This document shows, piece after piece, positions 1 through 7,463 of a stretch of DNA of 64,000 bases (positions within the stretch are counted from its first letter, which is position 1; each line of letters starts with the position of its first letter). The stretch is from contig NZ_AUBB01000006.1 of NCBI RefSeq assembly GCF_000429025.1, forward strand, positions 434,001 through 498,000, read 5' to 3'. The notes beneath the pieces are model-generated. The model did not search any database and had not been told where the DNA came from. It saw only the letters and a program-made list of their open reading frames with translations. This stretch comes from Actinospineispora spinosispora DSM 44797. Lineage in GTDB: Bacteria > Actinomycetota > Actinomycetes > Mycobacteriales > Pseudonocardiaceae. The position numbers were made by a program, and so were the translations under genes.

Positions 1-1
1 G

Positions 2-1081
2 CTGGGGCTCGGTGAGCAGTTCGCCGCGCTTCCGAAACGTCTGGTGGACCATGTCACGATGCAGACCGACGCCGGCACGGTCGAACTCGACCTGCAGGGG
101 CTACCCGGCGCGCATCAGCACATCGCGATGGTCCCGCAGTGGGACTTCCTCGAGCTGCTCGCCACCGACGCGGCGCGGGAGCCCAGCTTCACCCTGCGCC
201 ACAACTGTGAGGTGACGGGGCTGCTCACCGAGCGTGGCCGGGTCGTCGGGGTGCGTTACCAGGAGCGAGGCGCCGAGGACGGTGCTCCCCTGGGGCCGGA
301 GCGGGAGTTGCGGGCCGAGCTGACCGTGGCGTGCGACGGGCGTGGGTCGCTGGTGCGGGAGAAGACGGGGCTGCGCAGCCGAGTGTTCGGCGCACCGATG
401 GATGTGTGGTGGTTCCGGTTGCCGCGCGAGGCCGACGATCCGGTGGGTGCGGTCGGGCGGCTGTCCACCGGGCAGTTCGCGGTCATGCTGGACCGGGGCG
501 ACTACTGGCAGTGCGCGTACCTCATCCGCAAGGGCAGCGACGCGGGCCTGCGCTCCGAGGGCGTCGAGTCGCTGCACCGCCGGTTCGCCGAGCTGCACCC
601 GTGGCTGGCCGACCGAATGGGCACGATCGGCAGCTGGGACGACGTGAAGCTGCTGGCGGTGCGCCTCGACCGGGTGCGGCGCTGGTACGCCGAAGGGGTC
701 CTGCTCATCGGCGACGCCGCGCACGCGATGTCGCCGGTCGGCGGCGTCGGCATCAATCTTGCCGTCGCCGACGGTGTCGCCGCCGCCCGTATCCTCGCGG
801 GACCGCTGCGTGCGGGCCGGGTGACGCTGGCCGACCTGCGGCGAGTCCAACGACGCCGGTGGTGGCCGACCGCGGTGATCCAGCGTGGCCAACGGCTCAT
901 CCACCGGTTCGTCATCGAACCCGAGCTGAGTGCGACGTCCGGCCGATCCTCGGGCACCCGCCCGCCCCTGGCCCTTCAGCTGCTGCGGCGGGTGCCCGTG
1001 CTGCGTTCCGTCCCGGGCTACCTGGTGGCGATCGGTCCGCTGCCCGAACACGCACCGTCCTGGGCCCGCCGCCGGGTCTGA
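2..1081 (+). CDS. FAD-dependent monooxygenase, 5' end outside window
   Basis: The reading frame is open from the first bases of the window, so the N-terminal Rossmann GxGxxG segment is missing. About 359 residues remain. Near residue 236 of the fragment it carries the LLIGDAAHAMSP motif and downstream GVGINLAVADG that bind the FAD pyrophosphate in the PHBH/aromatic-hydroxylase family, and earlier a DG motif (VACDGRGS). This supports an aromatic or polyketide hydroxylase-like flavoprotein; the substrate cannot be told. Its last 64 bases overlap the 3' end of cimA on the opposite strand, so the two genes converge with no room for a separate terminator. Confidence 0.85.
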   Translation: MGLGEQFAALPKRLVDHVTMQTDAGTVELDLQGLPGAHQHIAMVPQWDFLELLATDAAREPSFTLRHNCEVTGLLTERGRVVGVRYQERGAEDGAPLGPERELRAELTVACDGRGSLVREKTGLRSRVFGAPMDVWWFRLPREADDPVGAVGRLSTGQFAVMLDRGDYWQCAYLIRKGSDAGLRSEGVESLHRRFAELHPWLADRMGTIGSWDDVKLLAVRLDRVRRWYAEGVLLIGDAAHAMSPVGGVGINLAVADGVAAARILAGPLRAGRVTLADLRRVQRRRWWPTAVIQRGQRLIHRFVIEPELSATSGRSSGTRPPLALQLLRRVPVLRSVPGYLVAIGPLPEHAPSWARRRV

Positions 1082-2706
1082 TCCCGCTGCGCGGCGAACG
1101 TCAGCGCGTCCACCAGCGCCAGCCAGGACGCTTCCACCACATTGCCGTGCACGCCGACCGTCGTCCACGAGCCGCCGCCCTCCGCGGCGGAGTCGGTCGA
1201 CTCCACCAGGACCCTGGTGACCGCCTGAGTGCCGTGGTCGCCCTGCTTCGGGTTGAGGATCCGGACCTTGTAGTCGGACAGGTCCACGTCCCGAAGCCAC
1301 GGGCAGGAGGGCGTGAGCGCCGAGCGCAGCGCCGCGTCGAGCGCGTTGACCGGACCGTTGCCCTCCTCGGTCGCGATGACCCGGTGACCATCCACGGCCA
1401 GCTTGACCGTCGCCTCCGCGACCACCTCGCCGTCCGCTCGCCGCTCGGTGATCACCCGGTAGGACTCCAGCTCGAACGGCGCGGCCGGCGCGCCGTCCGC
1501 ATCGACCGCCGTACGCATGAGCAGCTCCAACGAGGCATCGGCCGCTTCGAACGACCAGCCCTGGGCCTCGCGCTCCTTGACCGTCGCGACGACCGCCGAC
1601 ACGGCCTGGGGGTGACCGGCCAGGTCGAGGCCGAACTCGGCGCCCTTGAGCTCGACACTCGCCCTGCCCGCCATCTCGGTGACCAGCACTCGCTGGCCGT
1701 TCCCGACGACCGTGGGGTCCATGTGGTTGTACAGCTCGGGGTCGACCTTGATCGCGCTCGCGTGCAGCCCGGCCTTGTGCGCGAACGCGGACGCCCCCAC
1801 GTAGGCCTGGTGCGTGTCCGGCGCGATGTTGGCGATCTCCGCCAGCGTGTGCGCGGTCCGGGTCAGCTCGACGAAGCTGCCCTCCGGCAGCACCGGCATG
1901 TCGAGCTTCGTCACCAGGTTGCCGATCACCGCGAACAGATCGGCGTTGCCGGCCCGTTCGCCGTAGCCGTTGGCGGTGCACTGCACGTGGGTGGCGCCGG
2001 TCTGCACTGCCGCGATGCTGTTGGCCACCGCGCACCCGGTGTCGTCCTGGCAATGGATGCCCAGCCGGAACCCGGTCCGCTTCGCCACCTCGCCGACGAT
2101 CTCGGCGACCCGCAGCGGCAGCATCCCGCCGTTCGTGTCGCACAGGACAGCCACGTCCGCTCCGGCGGTCACCCCGGCGTCGAGCACCCGCAGCGCGGTC
2201 TCCGGGTCGAACAGGTACCCGTCGAAGAAGTGCTCGGCGTCCAGGAACACCCTGCGTCCTTCCGCGCGCAGCAGGGCGACCGTGTCCGCGACCATCGCGC
2301 AGCTCTCCACGACATCGGTACGCAGCGCGCGCTCGATGTGCCTGCGATCGGACTTCGCGACCAGCGTCACGACCCGCGCTTCGGAGTCGAGCAGCGCGCG
2401 CACCTGCGGGTCCTCGTCGGCTCGGACACCCGCCTTGCGGGTGGCGCCGAACGCGACCAGCGCGGCGTGCCGCAGCTCCAGCTCACCGGCCGCCGCCCGC
2501 GCGAAGAACTCGGTGTCCTTCGGCAACGCTCCTGGCCAACCGCCCTCGATGAACCCCACACCGAGCGCATCGAGGTGGCCCGCCACGGCGAGCTTGTCGG
2601 TCACCGAGTAGCTGATGCCCTCACGCTGGGCACCGTCCCGCAGCGTCGTGTCGTAGACGTGGAAAGCATCTCCGAGTGGGGTGCCGGTGGGCGTTGTACG
2701 GGACAT
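1018..2706 (-). CDS. cimA: (R)-citramalate synthase
   Basis: A 562-residue DRE-TIM metallolyase that condenses pyruvate with acetyl-CoA to citramalate, the threonine-independent entry to isoleucine synthesis. The N-terminal signature DTTLRDGAQREG is at residues 19-30. The TIM barrel is followed by the C-terminal LeuA-type allosteric domain (about 400-540). Length and order fit the actinobacterial CimA group rather than 2-isopropylmalate synthase. At 218-220 the usual metal-binding HxH reads HCQ. An Ile-rich leader ORF and an intrinsic terminator lie directly upstream, which supports a role in isoleucine synthesis and indicates attenuation control. Homocitrate synthase-like function is the main alternative. 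Confidence 0.88.
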   Translation of the reverse strand: MSRTTPTGTPLGDAFHVYDTTLRDGAQREGISYSVTDKLAVAGHLDALGVGFIEGGWPGALPKDTEFFARAAAGELELRHAALVAFGATRKAGVRADEDPQVRALLDSEARVVTLVAKSDRRHIERALRTDVVESCAMVADTVALLRAEGRRVFLDAEHFFDGYLFDPETALRVLDAGVTAGADVAVLCDTNGGMLPLRVAEIVGEVAKRTGFRLGIHCQDDTGCAVANSIAAVQTGATHVQCTANGYGERAGNADLFAVIGNLVTKLDMPVLPEGSFVELTRTAHTLAEIANIAPDTHQAYVGASAFAHKAGLHASAIKVDPELYNHMDPTVVGNGQRVLVTEMAGRASVELKGAEFGLDLAGHPQAVSAVVATVKEREAQGWSFEAADASLELLMRTAVDADGAPAAPFELESYRVITERRADGEVVAEATVKLAVDGHRVIATEEGNGPVNALDAALRSALTPSCPWLRDVDLSDYKVRILNPKQGDHGTQAVTRVLVESTDSAAEGGGSWTTVGVHGNVVEASWLALVDALTFAAQRDQTRRRAQDGACSGSGPIATR

Positions 2707-2759
2707 CGGCTCTGCCGCTCCTGCCGGTCGAGAAGTGTGGTGGTGGATGTGGCACCAAC

Positions 2760-2789
2760 AAAAAAGACCCCTCGCGAATGCGAGAGGTC
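2760..2789 (-). terminator. Attenuator terminator upstream of cimA
   Basis: On the minus strand, a 10-bp stem GACCTCTCGC/GCGAGGGGTC (one T-G pair) with a 4-nt loop is followed at once by six T residues. It sits between the Ile-rich leader ORF and cimA, about 54 nt before the start codon. Upstream, GCGCGCCGGGT at the end of the leader can pair with ACCCGACGCGC just before the terminator (one mismatch), as expected for the pause hairpin of a ribosome-mediated attenuator. Confidence 0.85.
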
Positions 2790-2811
2790 TGCGCGTCGGG
2801 TGCTGGTGCTG

Positions 2812-2856
2812 CTACCCGGCGCGCTCCGCAATAATGATCACAGACTGAAGTGCCAC
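2812..2856 (-). CDS. Isoleucine-rich leader peptide of cimA
   Basis: A 14-codon ORF reading MALQSVIIIAERAG followed by TAG. It has three consecutive Ile codons preceded by Val. A GTG at 2841 would give the shorter MIIIAERAG. No Shine-Dalgarno sequence precedes the GTG at 2856, but a TACTGT -10 hexamer ends 7 nt upstream, so the transcript probably begins with the start codon (leaderless). Stalling on the Ile run when isoleucyl-tRNA is scarce would be expected to prevent the terminator at 2760-2789 from forming. Confidence 0.75.
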   Translation of the reverse strand: MALQSVIIIAERAG

Positions 2857-2863
2857 GTCGCCG

Positions 2864-2869
2864 ACAGTA
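2864..2869 (-). promoter_or_regulatory. Predicted -10 element for the cimA leader transcript
   Basis: TACTGT (TANNNT class) on the minus strand, 7 nt upstream of the leader GTG. The same 7-nt spacing is seen for the ilvB leader. No good -35 hexamer is visible. It lies inside the spacer just after the NTF2-like gene stop. Confidence 0.5.
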
Positions 2870-2876
2870 GCACCGA

Positions 2877-3254
2877 TCAGGAAATGCCGGTCCCCTGCGC
2901 CGACACGAGCCGCCAGCAGTGACCGCGCTCCGCGACGAACACGTGGGTGTACCTGCTCGCGGCGCTCACCTGGGTGCCGTCCGGCATGGTCAGCTCCATC
3001 GCCGTCCGCCCCACGACGACCGCGGTGTCGCCGAAGACCCGCACGACCGCGTCCGCCGGGAACGACTCGATCCTGCTGAACCGCACGGCCCCGGACACCA
3101 CGAACTCCAGGAACTCGGGTCGATGGGTGACCCCGCCGGCCTGGACGTCCACGATCAGGAACTCCGGCGCGAGGACCTGGTCGAGCGCCGCCGAGTCCGC
3201 GGCCAGCAGGGCGTCGAAGAATCGACGATCGGTGTCGAGGATCGCGTCGGTCAT
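2877..3254 (-). CDS. SnoaL/DUF4440-like NTF2-fold protein
   Basis: A 125-residue protein starting MTDAILDTDRRFFDALLAAD. The pattern of an N-terminal helix with DxxxLxxVLAPEFLIVDVQG, then RFSRIES and a C-terminal strand WRLVSAQGT is that of cone-shaped NTF2-like proteins of the DUF4440 type. These are often small isomerases or ligand-binding proteins; the ligand is unknown. The ATG overlaps the stop of the TetR gene (ATGA, 3251-3254), so translation is coupled and the two are probably co-transcribed, suggesting that the regulator and this protein respond to the same compound. Confidence 0.75.
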   Translation of the reverse strand: MTDAILDTDRRFFDALLAADSAALDQVLAPEFLIVDVQAGGVTHRPEFLEFVVSGAVRFSRIESFPADAVVRVFGDTAVVVGRTAMELTMPDGTQVSAASRYTHVFVAERGHCWRLVSAQGTGIS

Positions 3255-3925
3255 GATCGGGCCTCTCCCCCGCCGCGAACCTGGCCTTCGATGCCGGCGA
3301 GCAGGTGGTCCAGACCGGTGCGGAACCGCCGGTGCATCGCGGCCGGGTCCGTGCTCGGGTCGAAGCGGGCCAGGTTCGGATAGTCGGCCAACCGATCCGG
3401 TCCGGTCTCCGCGCGGTAACCGAGGTTGTCCTCCGCGCTCGACTCGGCGTGCACGAAGCCCAGCACGAACCACAGCACCGCCAGGTACGCGTCGGCCACC
3501 TCGTCGTCGGGCAGGCCGCTGCGCGCCACCAGGGCGAGCATGTCGTCGGCCAGCCGCATCGTGACCGGGCCCAGCCGCCAGCCCGCACCCCAGAGCACCG
3601 ACACCAGCGCCGGTCGGGGTCTCAGCACCGTGCGTACCGACTCGGCGAGTGCGGTCAGCCGCTCACGCCATGTACCGGCCTCCGGGACCACCACCTCGCG
3701 CAACGTCTCGTCGAGCACGGCGGCGAGAAGCTCGTCGCGGTCTCTGACATGCCAGTACAGGGTTGCCGGTCCGGTGCCCAGCGCCTTGGCCAGTGACCGC
3801 ATGGAGAGACCGTCGATCCCGACCTCGTCCAACAGCGTGGCGGCGGCGGTCAACACGTCCTGACGGGACATCGTCACCCGGCCCTTGGCACGGGCCGACA
3901 CAGACTCGAACGGCGCTCCAGACAC
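3251..3925 (-). CDS. TetR-family transcriptional regulator
   Basis: A 224-residue regulator. The N-terminal helix-turn-helix spans about residues 19-65 (SRQDVLTAAATLLDE, then GIDGLSMRSLAKALGTG and TLYWHVRDRDELL), with the WHVRDRDELL recognition-helix end that is typical of the TetR_C (tetracycline-repressor-like C-terminal) subgroup. The C-terminal part has the helical ligand pocket. It is coupled to the NTF2-like gene by a 4-bp overlap. ATG is the likely start; an internal ATG at residue 19 directly before the HTH (MSRQDVL) is possible. Confidence 0.85.
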   Translation of the reverse strand: MSGAPFESVSARAKGRVTMSRQDVLTAAATLLDEVGIDGLSMRSLAKALGTGPATLYWHVRDRDELLAAVLDETLREVVVPEAGTWRERLTALAESVRTVLRPRPALVSVLWGAGWRLGPVTMRLADDMLALVARSGLPDDEVADAYLAVLWFVLGFVHAESSAEDNLGYRAETGPDRLADYPNLARFDPSTDPAAMHRRFRTGLDHLLAGIEGQVRGGGEARS

Positions 3926-3969
3926 ACGAACACCGTACTAGACCTGCACGCCTCGCGCCCCCTCACCCA

Positions 3970-4020
3970 CGAGTCGGAGCTTCCGCCGCGCGAGTCGGGG
4001 TTTTCGTCAGCGCGAGTCGC
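3970..4020. repeat. CGAGTCGG array, three units
   Basis: CGAGTCGG or CGAGTCGC at 3970, 3991 and 4013, spaced 21 and 22 bp. This is the same unit as the larger 22-bp-period array at 37870-38070. Confidence 0.7.
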
Positions 4021-4059
4021 TGGATTGTGCGGGGCGGGTCCCCGCTGGCCATCCAGTGT

Positions 4060-4170
4060 CTTGGCGTGGTCGGGCGGCCTCAACCCCCGGCTTCGCCGGC
4101 CTCGCACTCGTTCCTGGTGCACGCGTTCAGGGGCGAGGTTCCAGGGTTGACCCCGCCCGACCACGCCAAG
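4060..4170. repeat. A-module long hairpin, copy 1
   Basis: Arms CTTGGCGTGGTCGGGCGG (4060-4077) and CCGCCCGACCACGCCAAG (4153-4170) pair perfectly over 18 bp. After a 2x2 internal loop, TCAACCC (4080-4086) pairs with GGGTTGA (4144-4150). Related copies lie at 56047-56159 and, inverted, at 56905-57017. Bases 11-18 of the stem differ in each copy while pairing is kept. Confidence 0.8.
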
Positions 4171-4427
4171 TGCAGGCCAGGATCGCGGGGAAAGGGGAAG
4201 GCTGCGGGCCCTGTGCGGCGGCTGCGCCGCACAGCAGGGGGCCTCGCGGGCCAGGGTTGCGCCACGTCCCTCGCCATTCCGGGGTGCCCCCGCACTGGTG
4301 GCGACCGAACAGCGGCGACACCGCGCATCTTCCGCCCACACCGCGCCAGGTGCACGGTGCGCGGCGTCGCCGTGCGGTGCGCGGCGTCGGCTCACGGTTG
4401 CCGGCGCGGGGGCCTTGCGGTGCACTT

Positions 4428-4478
4428 CGCAGAGCCCGGTGTCGCGTCGCAGATGTTGCAGCGTCTGCGACGCGACAC
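4428..4478. repeat. B palindrome, copy 1
   Basis: Begins with the CGCAGAG flank (4428-4434). Arms GTGTCGCGTCGCAGA (4439-4453) and TCTGCGACGCGACAC (4464-4478) are perfectly complementary. It lies just downstream of leuB on the minus strand and could act as its terminator, although no T tract follows. Confidence 0.75.
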
Positions 4479-4501
4479 GGGGGTCCGCGGAGTGGTCTCG
4501 A

Positions 4502-5545
4502 CTAGATCGCGTCGAAGGTTGCCGGGCGGCCCACCAGGGCTGCCAGGCGGTCGCCGATCGACTGGGTGTGGCCTGCCGCGCCGTGGTCGCGGGTCGCCAG
4601 GTCGAACGCCACCGAGGCCTCGACCTTGCGGGCCGCCTCGCGGTTGCCCACGTGGTCCAGCAGGAGCGCCACCGACAGCACAGCAGCCGTCGGGTCGGCG
4701 ATGCCCTGGCCGGCGATGTCCGGAGCGCTGCCGTGGACCGGCTCGAACATGCTCGGATTACGCCTGCTGACGTCGACGTTGCCGCTCGCCGCGAGCCCGA
4801 TGCCACCGGTGACGGCCGCAGCCAGGTCGGTGAGGATGTCACCGAACAGGTTGTCGGTCACCACGACGTCGAACCGGCCCGGGTCGTTGACCAGGTGGAT
4901 CGTCGCCGCGTCCATGTGCAGGTAGGAGACGCCGACGTCGGGGTACTCGAGCGCGACCTCCTCCATGATGCGCGACCACAGGCCGCCCGCGTGGGCGAGC
5001 ACGTTGGTCTTGTGCACCAGGGTCAGGTGCTTGCGCGGCCGGCCGGCCGCCCTGGCGAAGGCGTCGCGGACCACCCGCTCCACGCCGAACGCCGTGTTGA
5101 CGCTCACCTCGGTGGCGATCTCGTGCTCGGTGTCCTTGCGCAGGTGCCCACCGGCGCCGGCGTACGGGCCCTCGGTGCCTTCGCGGATGACCACCAGGTC
5201 GATCTCGCCGGGCTGCGCCAGCGGGCTACGCACACCCGGGTACAGCCGCGCGGGGCGAAGGTTCACGTGGTGGTCGAGCTCGAATCGCAGGCGCAGCAAC
5301 AACCCGCGCTCCAGGATGCCGCTGGGCACCGATGGGTCGCCCACCGCGCCGAGCAGAATCGCGTCGTGCTCGGCCAGCTCGGTGAGCACCGACTCGGGCA
5401 ACAACTCACCGGTCGAGTGCCACCGCGCAGCGCCAAGGTCGTACGTGGTCGTCTGCGCACCCGGAGCAACTTCCCCGAGCACCTTGAGTGCCTCGGCGAT
5501 GACTTCGGGTCCGATCCCGTCTCCGGGAATGACCGCCAGTCGCAT
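4502..5545 (-). CDS. leuB: 3-isopropylmalate dehydrogenase
   Basis: A 347-residue NAD-dependent beta-decarboxylating dehydrogenase (third step of leucine synthesis). It starts [20 protein letters not shown] with the family's nucleotide-domain opening and contains the substrate and Mg-binding segment with [11 protein letters not shown] and [13 protein letters not shown], plus [14 protein letters not shown] near residue 270. The ATG at 5545 is chosen because AGAGGCGG lies about 6 nt upstream and the family begins here; the frame stays open further upstream without a better site. It follows serA in the same orientation but with two other genes between. Confidence 0.95.
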   Translation of the reverse strand: MRLAVIPGDGIGPEVIAEALKVLGEVAPGAQTTTYDLGAARWHSTGELLPESVLTELAEHDAILLGAVGDPSVPSGILERGLLLRLRFELDHHVNLRPARLYPGVRSPLAQPGEIDLVVIREGTEGPYAGAGGHLRKDTEHEIATEVSVNTAFGVERVVRDAFARAAGRPRKHLTLVHKTNVLAHAGGLWSRIMEEVALEYPDVGVSYLHMDAATIHLVNDPGRFDVVVTDNLFGDILTDLAAAVTGGIGLAASGNVDVSRRNPSMFEPVHGSAPDIAGQGIADPTAAVLSVALLLDHVGNREAARKVEASVAFDLATRDHGAAGHTQSIGDRLAALVGRPATFDAI

Positions 5546-5590
5546 GACTGCCGCCTCTCGTGCTGTCCGGCACAAGCGCCGGCTGCTGAT

Positions 5591-5607
5591 GTTCCGACGG
5601 AACGCTA
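5591..5607 (-). promoter_or_regulatory. Candidate leuB promoter and overlapping operator
   Basis: The 13-bp dyad GTTCCG-A-CGGAAC (5591-5603) overlaps a TAGCGT -10-like hexamer (minus strand, 5602-5607), 46 nt before the leuB start. A second dyad, AGCCCAA/TTGGGCT with 22 nt between, lies further upstream (about 5629-5655). The regulator is not identifiable from the sequence. Confidence 0.35.
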
Positions 5608-5766
5608 CCGGCTGCGCTGAGCCCAATTTGCCAGCGGCCACCCATTTGGGCTAACCCTTTCAGGTGAAGATCGGGCTGATCACCTAGCCGCCGGTCATTT
5701 CGGGCTGACTCGGGGCCCTCGATCCGAGCGTGCCACCGGGGGCGGAGTGATCTTAAGGTTGGATCC

Positions 5767-6741
5767 ATGTCCAGCCCTCGCCGCCCTGGTCGGCGGACCA
5801 TGGTCCTGCTTTCGGTCGTCATTCTCGTCGTGGTCGCCGGCGCGACTTCACTGGTGGTGACCCACCTTCGCCGCGGCCCGGAGCCGCTCACGGTGCGTGT
5901 GTTGGTGATCACAATGTTTCCGCTCGAGACCGCGCCCTGGCTCGCGCACGAGTCGCTGCCCATCACGCATGTCGTGCCGCACGCCCCGGAGCCGCTGCGG
6001 TGCGCGTCCAGCGGGCTGTGCGTGGCCACGATCGGCCAGGGCAAGGCGAACGCCGCGACGGCCATGAGCGCGATCCTGGACGACGACGGGCTGGACTTCC
6101 GGGACGCCTACTTCATGACCGCCGGCATCGCCGGGGTGTCACCGCGTGCCGGCACGCTCGGGTTCGCCGCGTGGGCACGGTGGGTCGTCGACTGGGACCT
6201 CGGCCACCATCTGACGCCGCGGAGCGCACCCGGCGTCCCGCACGGCTATCTCCCGCTCGACGATCAGGGCACCAACGTCTTCCACCTGGACGACAAGCTC
6301 GTCGACATGGCCTACGACCTGACGAAGACGCTGCCGCTGGCCGACAGTCCGGACGCGGTGCGCAACCGGGCGCAGTACGCGGGCCAGGCAGCGCAGAAGC
6401 CGTTCACCACGGTGTGCGACACGGTGACCGGCGACGACTACTGGTCCGGCGTCGAGCTGTCCGAGACGGCCGACTATCTGACCGGCATCTGGACGAAGAA
6501 CCAGGGCAGGTACTGCACGTCCCAGATGGAGGACAACGCCACCGCGACCGCGTTGGCCCGCCACGGCTACCTGAACCGCTACCTGGTGCTGCGCACCGCG
6601 AGCGACTTCGACCAGCCCTACCCCGGCCAGAACGCCAAGGACACGGTGACGACGTTCCCCGGAGCACAACCAGCGGTCGACAACGCCTACCTGGTCGGGT
6701 CAACGGTGGCCCACCACCTGCTCACCCGATCCCCCCGCTAA
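5767..6741 (+). CDS. NUP-family purine nucleoside permease-like protein
   Basis: A 324-residue protein with an N-terminal membrane anchor or uncleaved signal (about 13-33, VLLSVVILVVVAGATSLVV). The rest matches the NUP family: VRVLVITMFPLETAPWL, IGQGKANAATA, MTAGIAGVSP, TVCDTVTGDDYWSG, YCTSQMEDNATATAL and RTASDFDQPYPGQ. The family was named for fungal purine nucleoside uptake, but the fold resembles nucleoside phosphorylases, so an extracytoplasmic enzymatic role is possible. It stands alone, diverging from leuB. The spacer of about 120 bp carries no other recognisable feature. Confidence 0.85.
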   Translation: MSSPRRPGRRTMVLLSVVILVVVAGATSLVVTHLRRGPEPLTVRVLVITMFPLETAPWLAHESLPITHVVPHAPEPLRCASSGLCVATIGQGKANAATAMSAILDDDGLDFRDAYFMTAGIAGVSPRAGTLGFAAWARWVVDWDLGHHLTPRSAPGVPHGYLPLDDQGTNVFHLDDKLVDMAYDLTKTLPLADSPDAVRNRAQYAGQAAQKPFTTVCDTVTGDDYWSGVELSETADYLTGIWTKNQGRYCTSQMEDNATATALARHGYLNRYLVLRTASDFDQPYPGQNAKDTVTTFPGAQPAVDNAYLVGSTVAHHLLTRSPR

Positions 6742-6842
6742 CCGTCCGTCCCAACACGGCACGAAGGTGTGGGCCGTGGGACGCCGCCGGCCGGGTGCCC
6801 CTGGGGGCGCCCGGCCGGCGGTGTGTCAGGTCGGCGGCGGGG

Positions 6843-7463
6843 TCAGGCGACGCCGGTGAGGGTTGCGAAGGCCACGATGTTGTCCACGTAGCTGCGCTTG
6901 CTCTTGTCGAACGCCCCGCCGCAGGTGATCAGCCGCAGCTGAGCGTCGGGGGTGTCCCCGTAGATGTCCTGCGTCGGGAACGTGTTCTTCGGGATCTGCT
7001 GCAGCTTGGTGACGGTGAACAGCGCGGTCTTGCCGTCCGCGCGGGACACCTTGACCTGGTCACCCGGCTTCAGCTCGCTGAGGTGGGCGAAGATGCCGTC
7101 CTTACCCCCACCGTTGATGTGCCCGAGGATGATCGCCGGGCCCAGCGCCCCCGGCGTCGGCCCGAACTTGTACCAGCTCGCCTGCAGCGGCTGGCTGACC
7201 GGCGGAACCGAGATCGTCCGGTCCTTGTTCAGTCCCAGCGGGATGAGGCTGGACGTGGCGTTGATCGAGTCGATCCGCAGCTCGGTCGGGTTGGCGGTGG
7301 CCAGCGGCGGGATCGCCGTGACCGGTCCGCCCGCGACGACCGGGGCCTGCAGGACCGGACCGTTGTTCGGGCCCGGCTCGGCCGGGCCACTGCTGCACCC
7401 CGCCACGAGGGCCGCGAAGGCGGCTACCGCCGCGACCACCGGAACTACTCTGCGCAGACTCAT
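6843..7463 (-). CDS. Class F sortase, lipoprotein form
   Basis: A 206-residue sortase. A lipobox LVAGC places the acylated Cys at residue 23, after a short hydrophobic signal. The catalytic triad is visible: His115 in ILGHINGGG, Cys181 in LITCGGAFD, Arg190 in KRSYVDN. This TCGG context and lack of a C-terminal transmembrane segment are typical of class F. The start codon overlaps the stop of the upstream surface protein (ATGA, 7460-7463), which makes that protein the most likely substrate. Lipid anchoring would keep the enzyme on the outer face of the membrane. Confidence 0.88.
   Translation of the reverse strand: MSLRRVVPVVAAVAAFAALVAGCSSGPAEPGPNNGPVLQAPVVAGGPVTAIPPLATANPTELRIDSINATSSLIPLGLNKDRTISVPPVSQPLQASWYKFGPTPGALGPAIILGHINGGGKDGIFAHLSELKPGDQVKVSRADGKTALFTVTKLQQIPKNTFPTQDIYGDTPDAQLRLITCGGAFDKSKRSYVDNIVAFATLTGVA

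Larger units (their letters stand above)
3926..4501. other. 576-bp intergenic region made of dispersed repeats
   Basis: No credible gene on either strand. It holds, in order, three units of the CGAGTCGG array (3970-4020), the long A hairpin module (4060-4170), a GC-rich linker, and a B palindrome (4428-4478). The same A-then-B order recurs at 56.0-56.4 kb. Short ORFs here change frame with the repeats and look like chance. Confidence 0.7.

Noticed and set aside
101..2922. Very long open frames antisense to cimA and the FAD enzyme
   Set aside because: They are Arg/Gly/Ala-rich, change character at real gene boundaries and mirror the high GC3 of the true genes. The same applies to antisense frames over serA, ilvB, gatA, ligA and glgX.
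5546..5641. In-frame N-terminal extension of LeuB
   Set aside because: The extension is basic and unconserved, and the internal ATG has a ribosome-binding site and the family's [12 protein letters not shown] opening.
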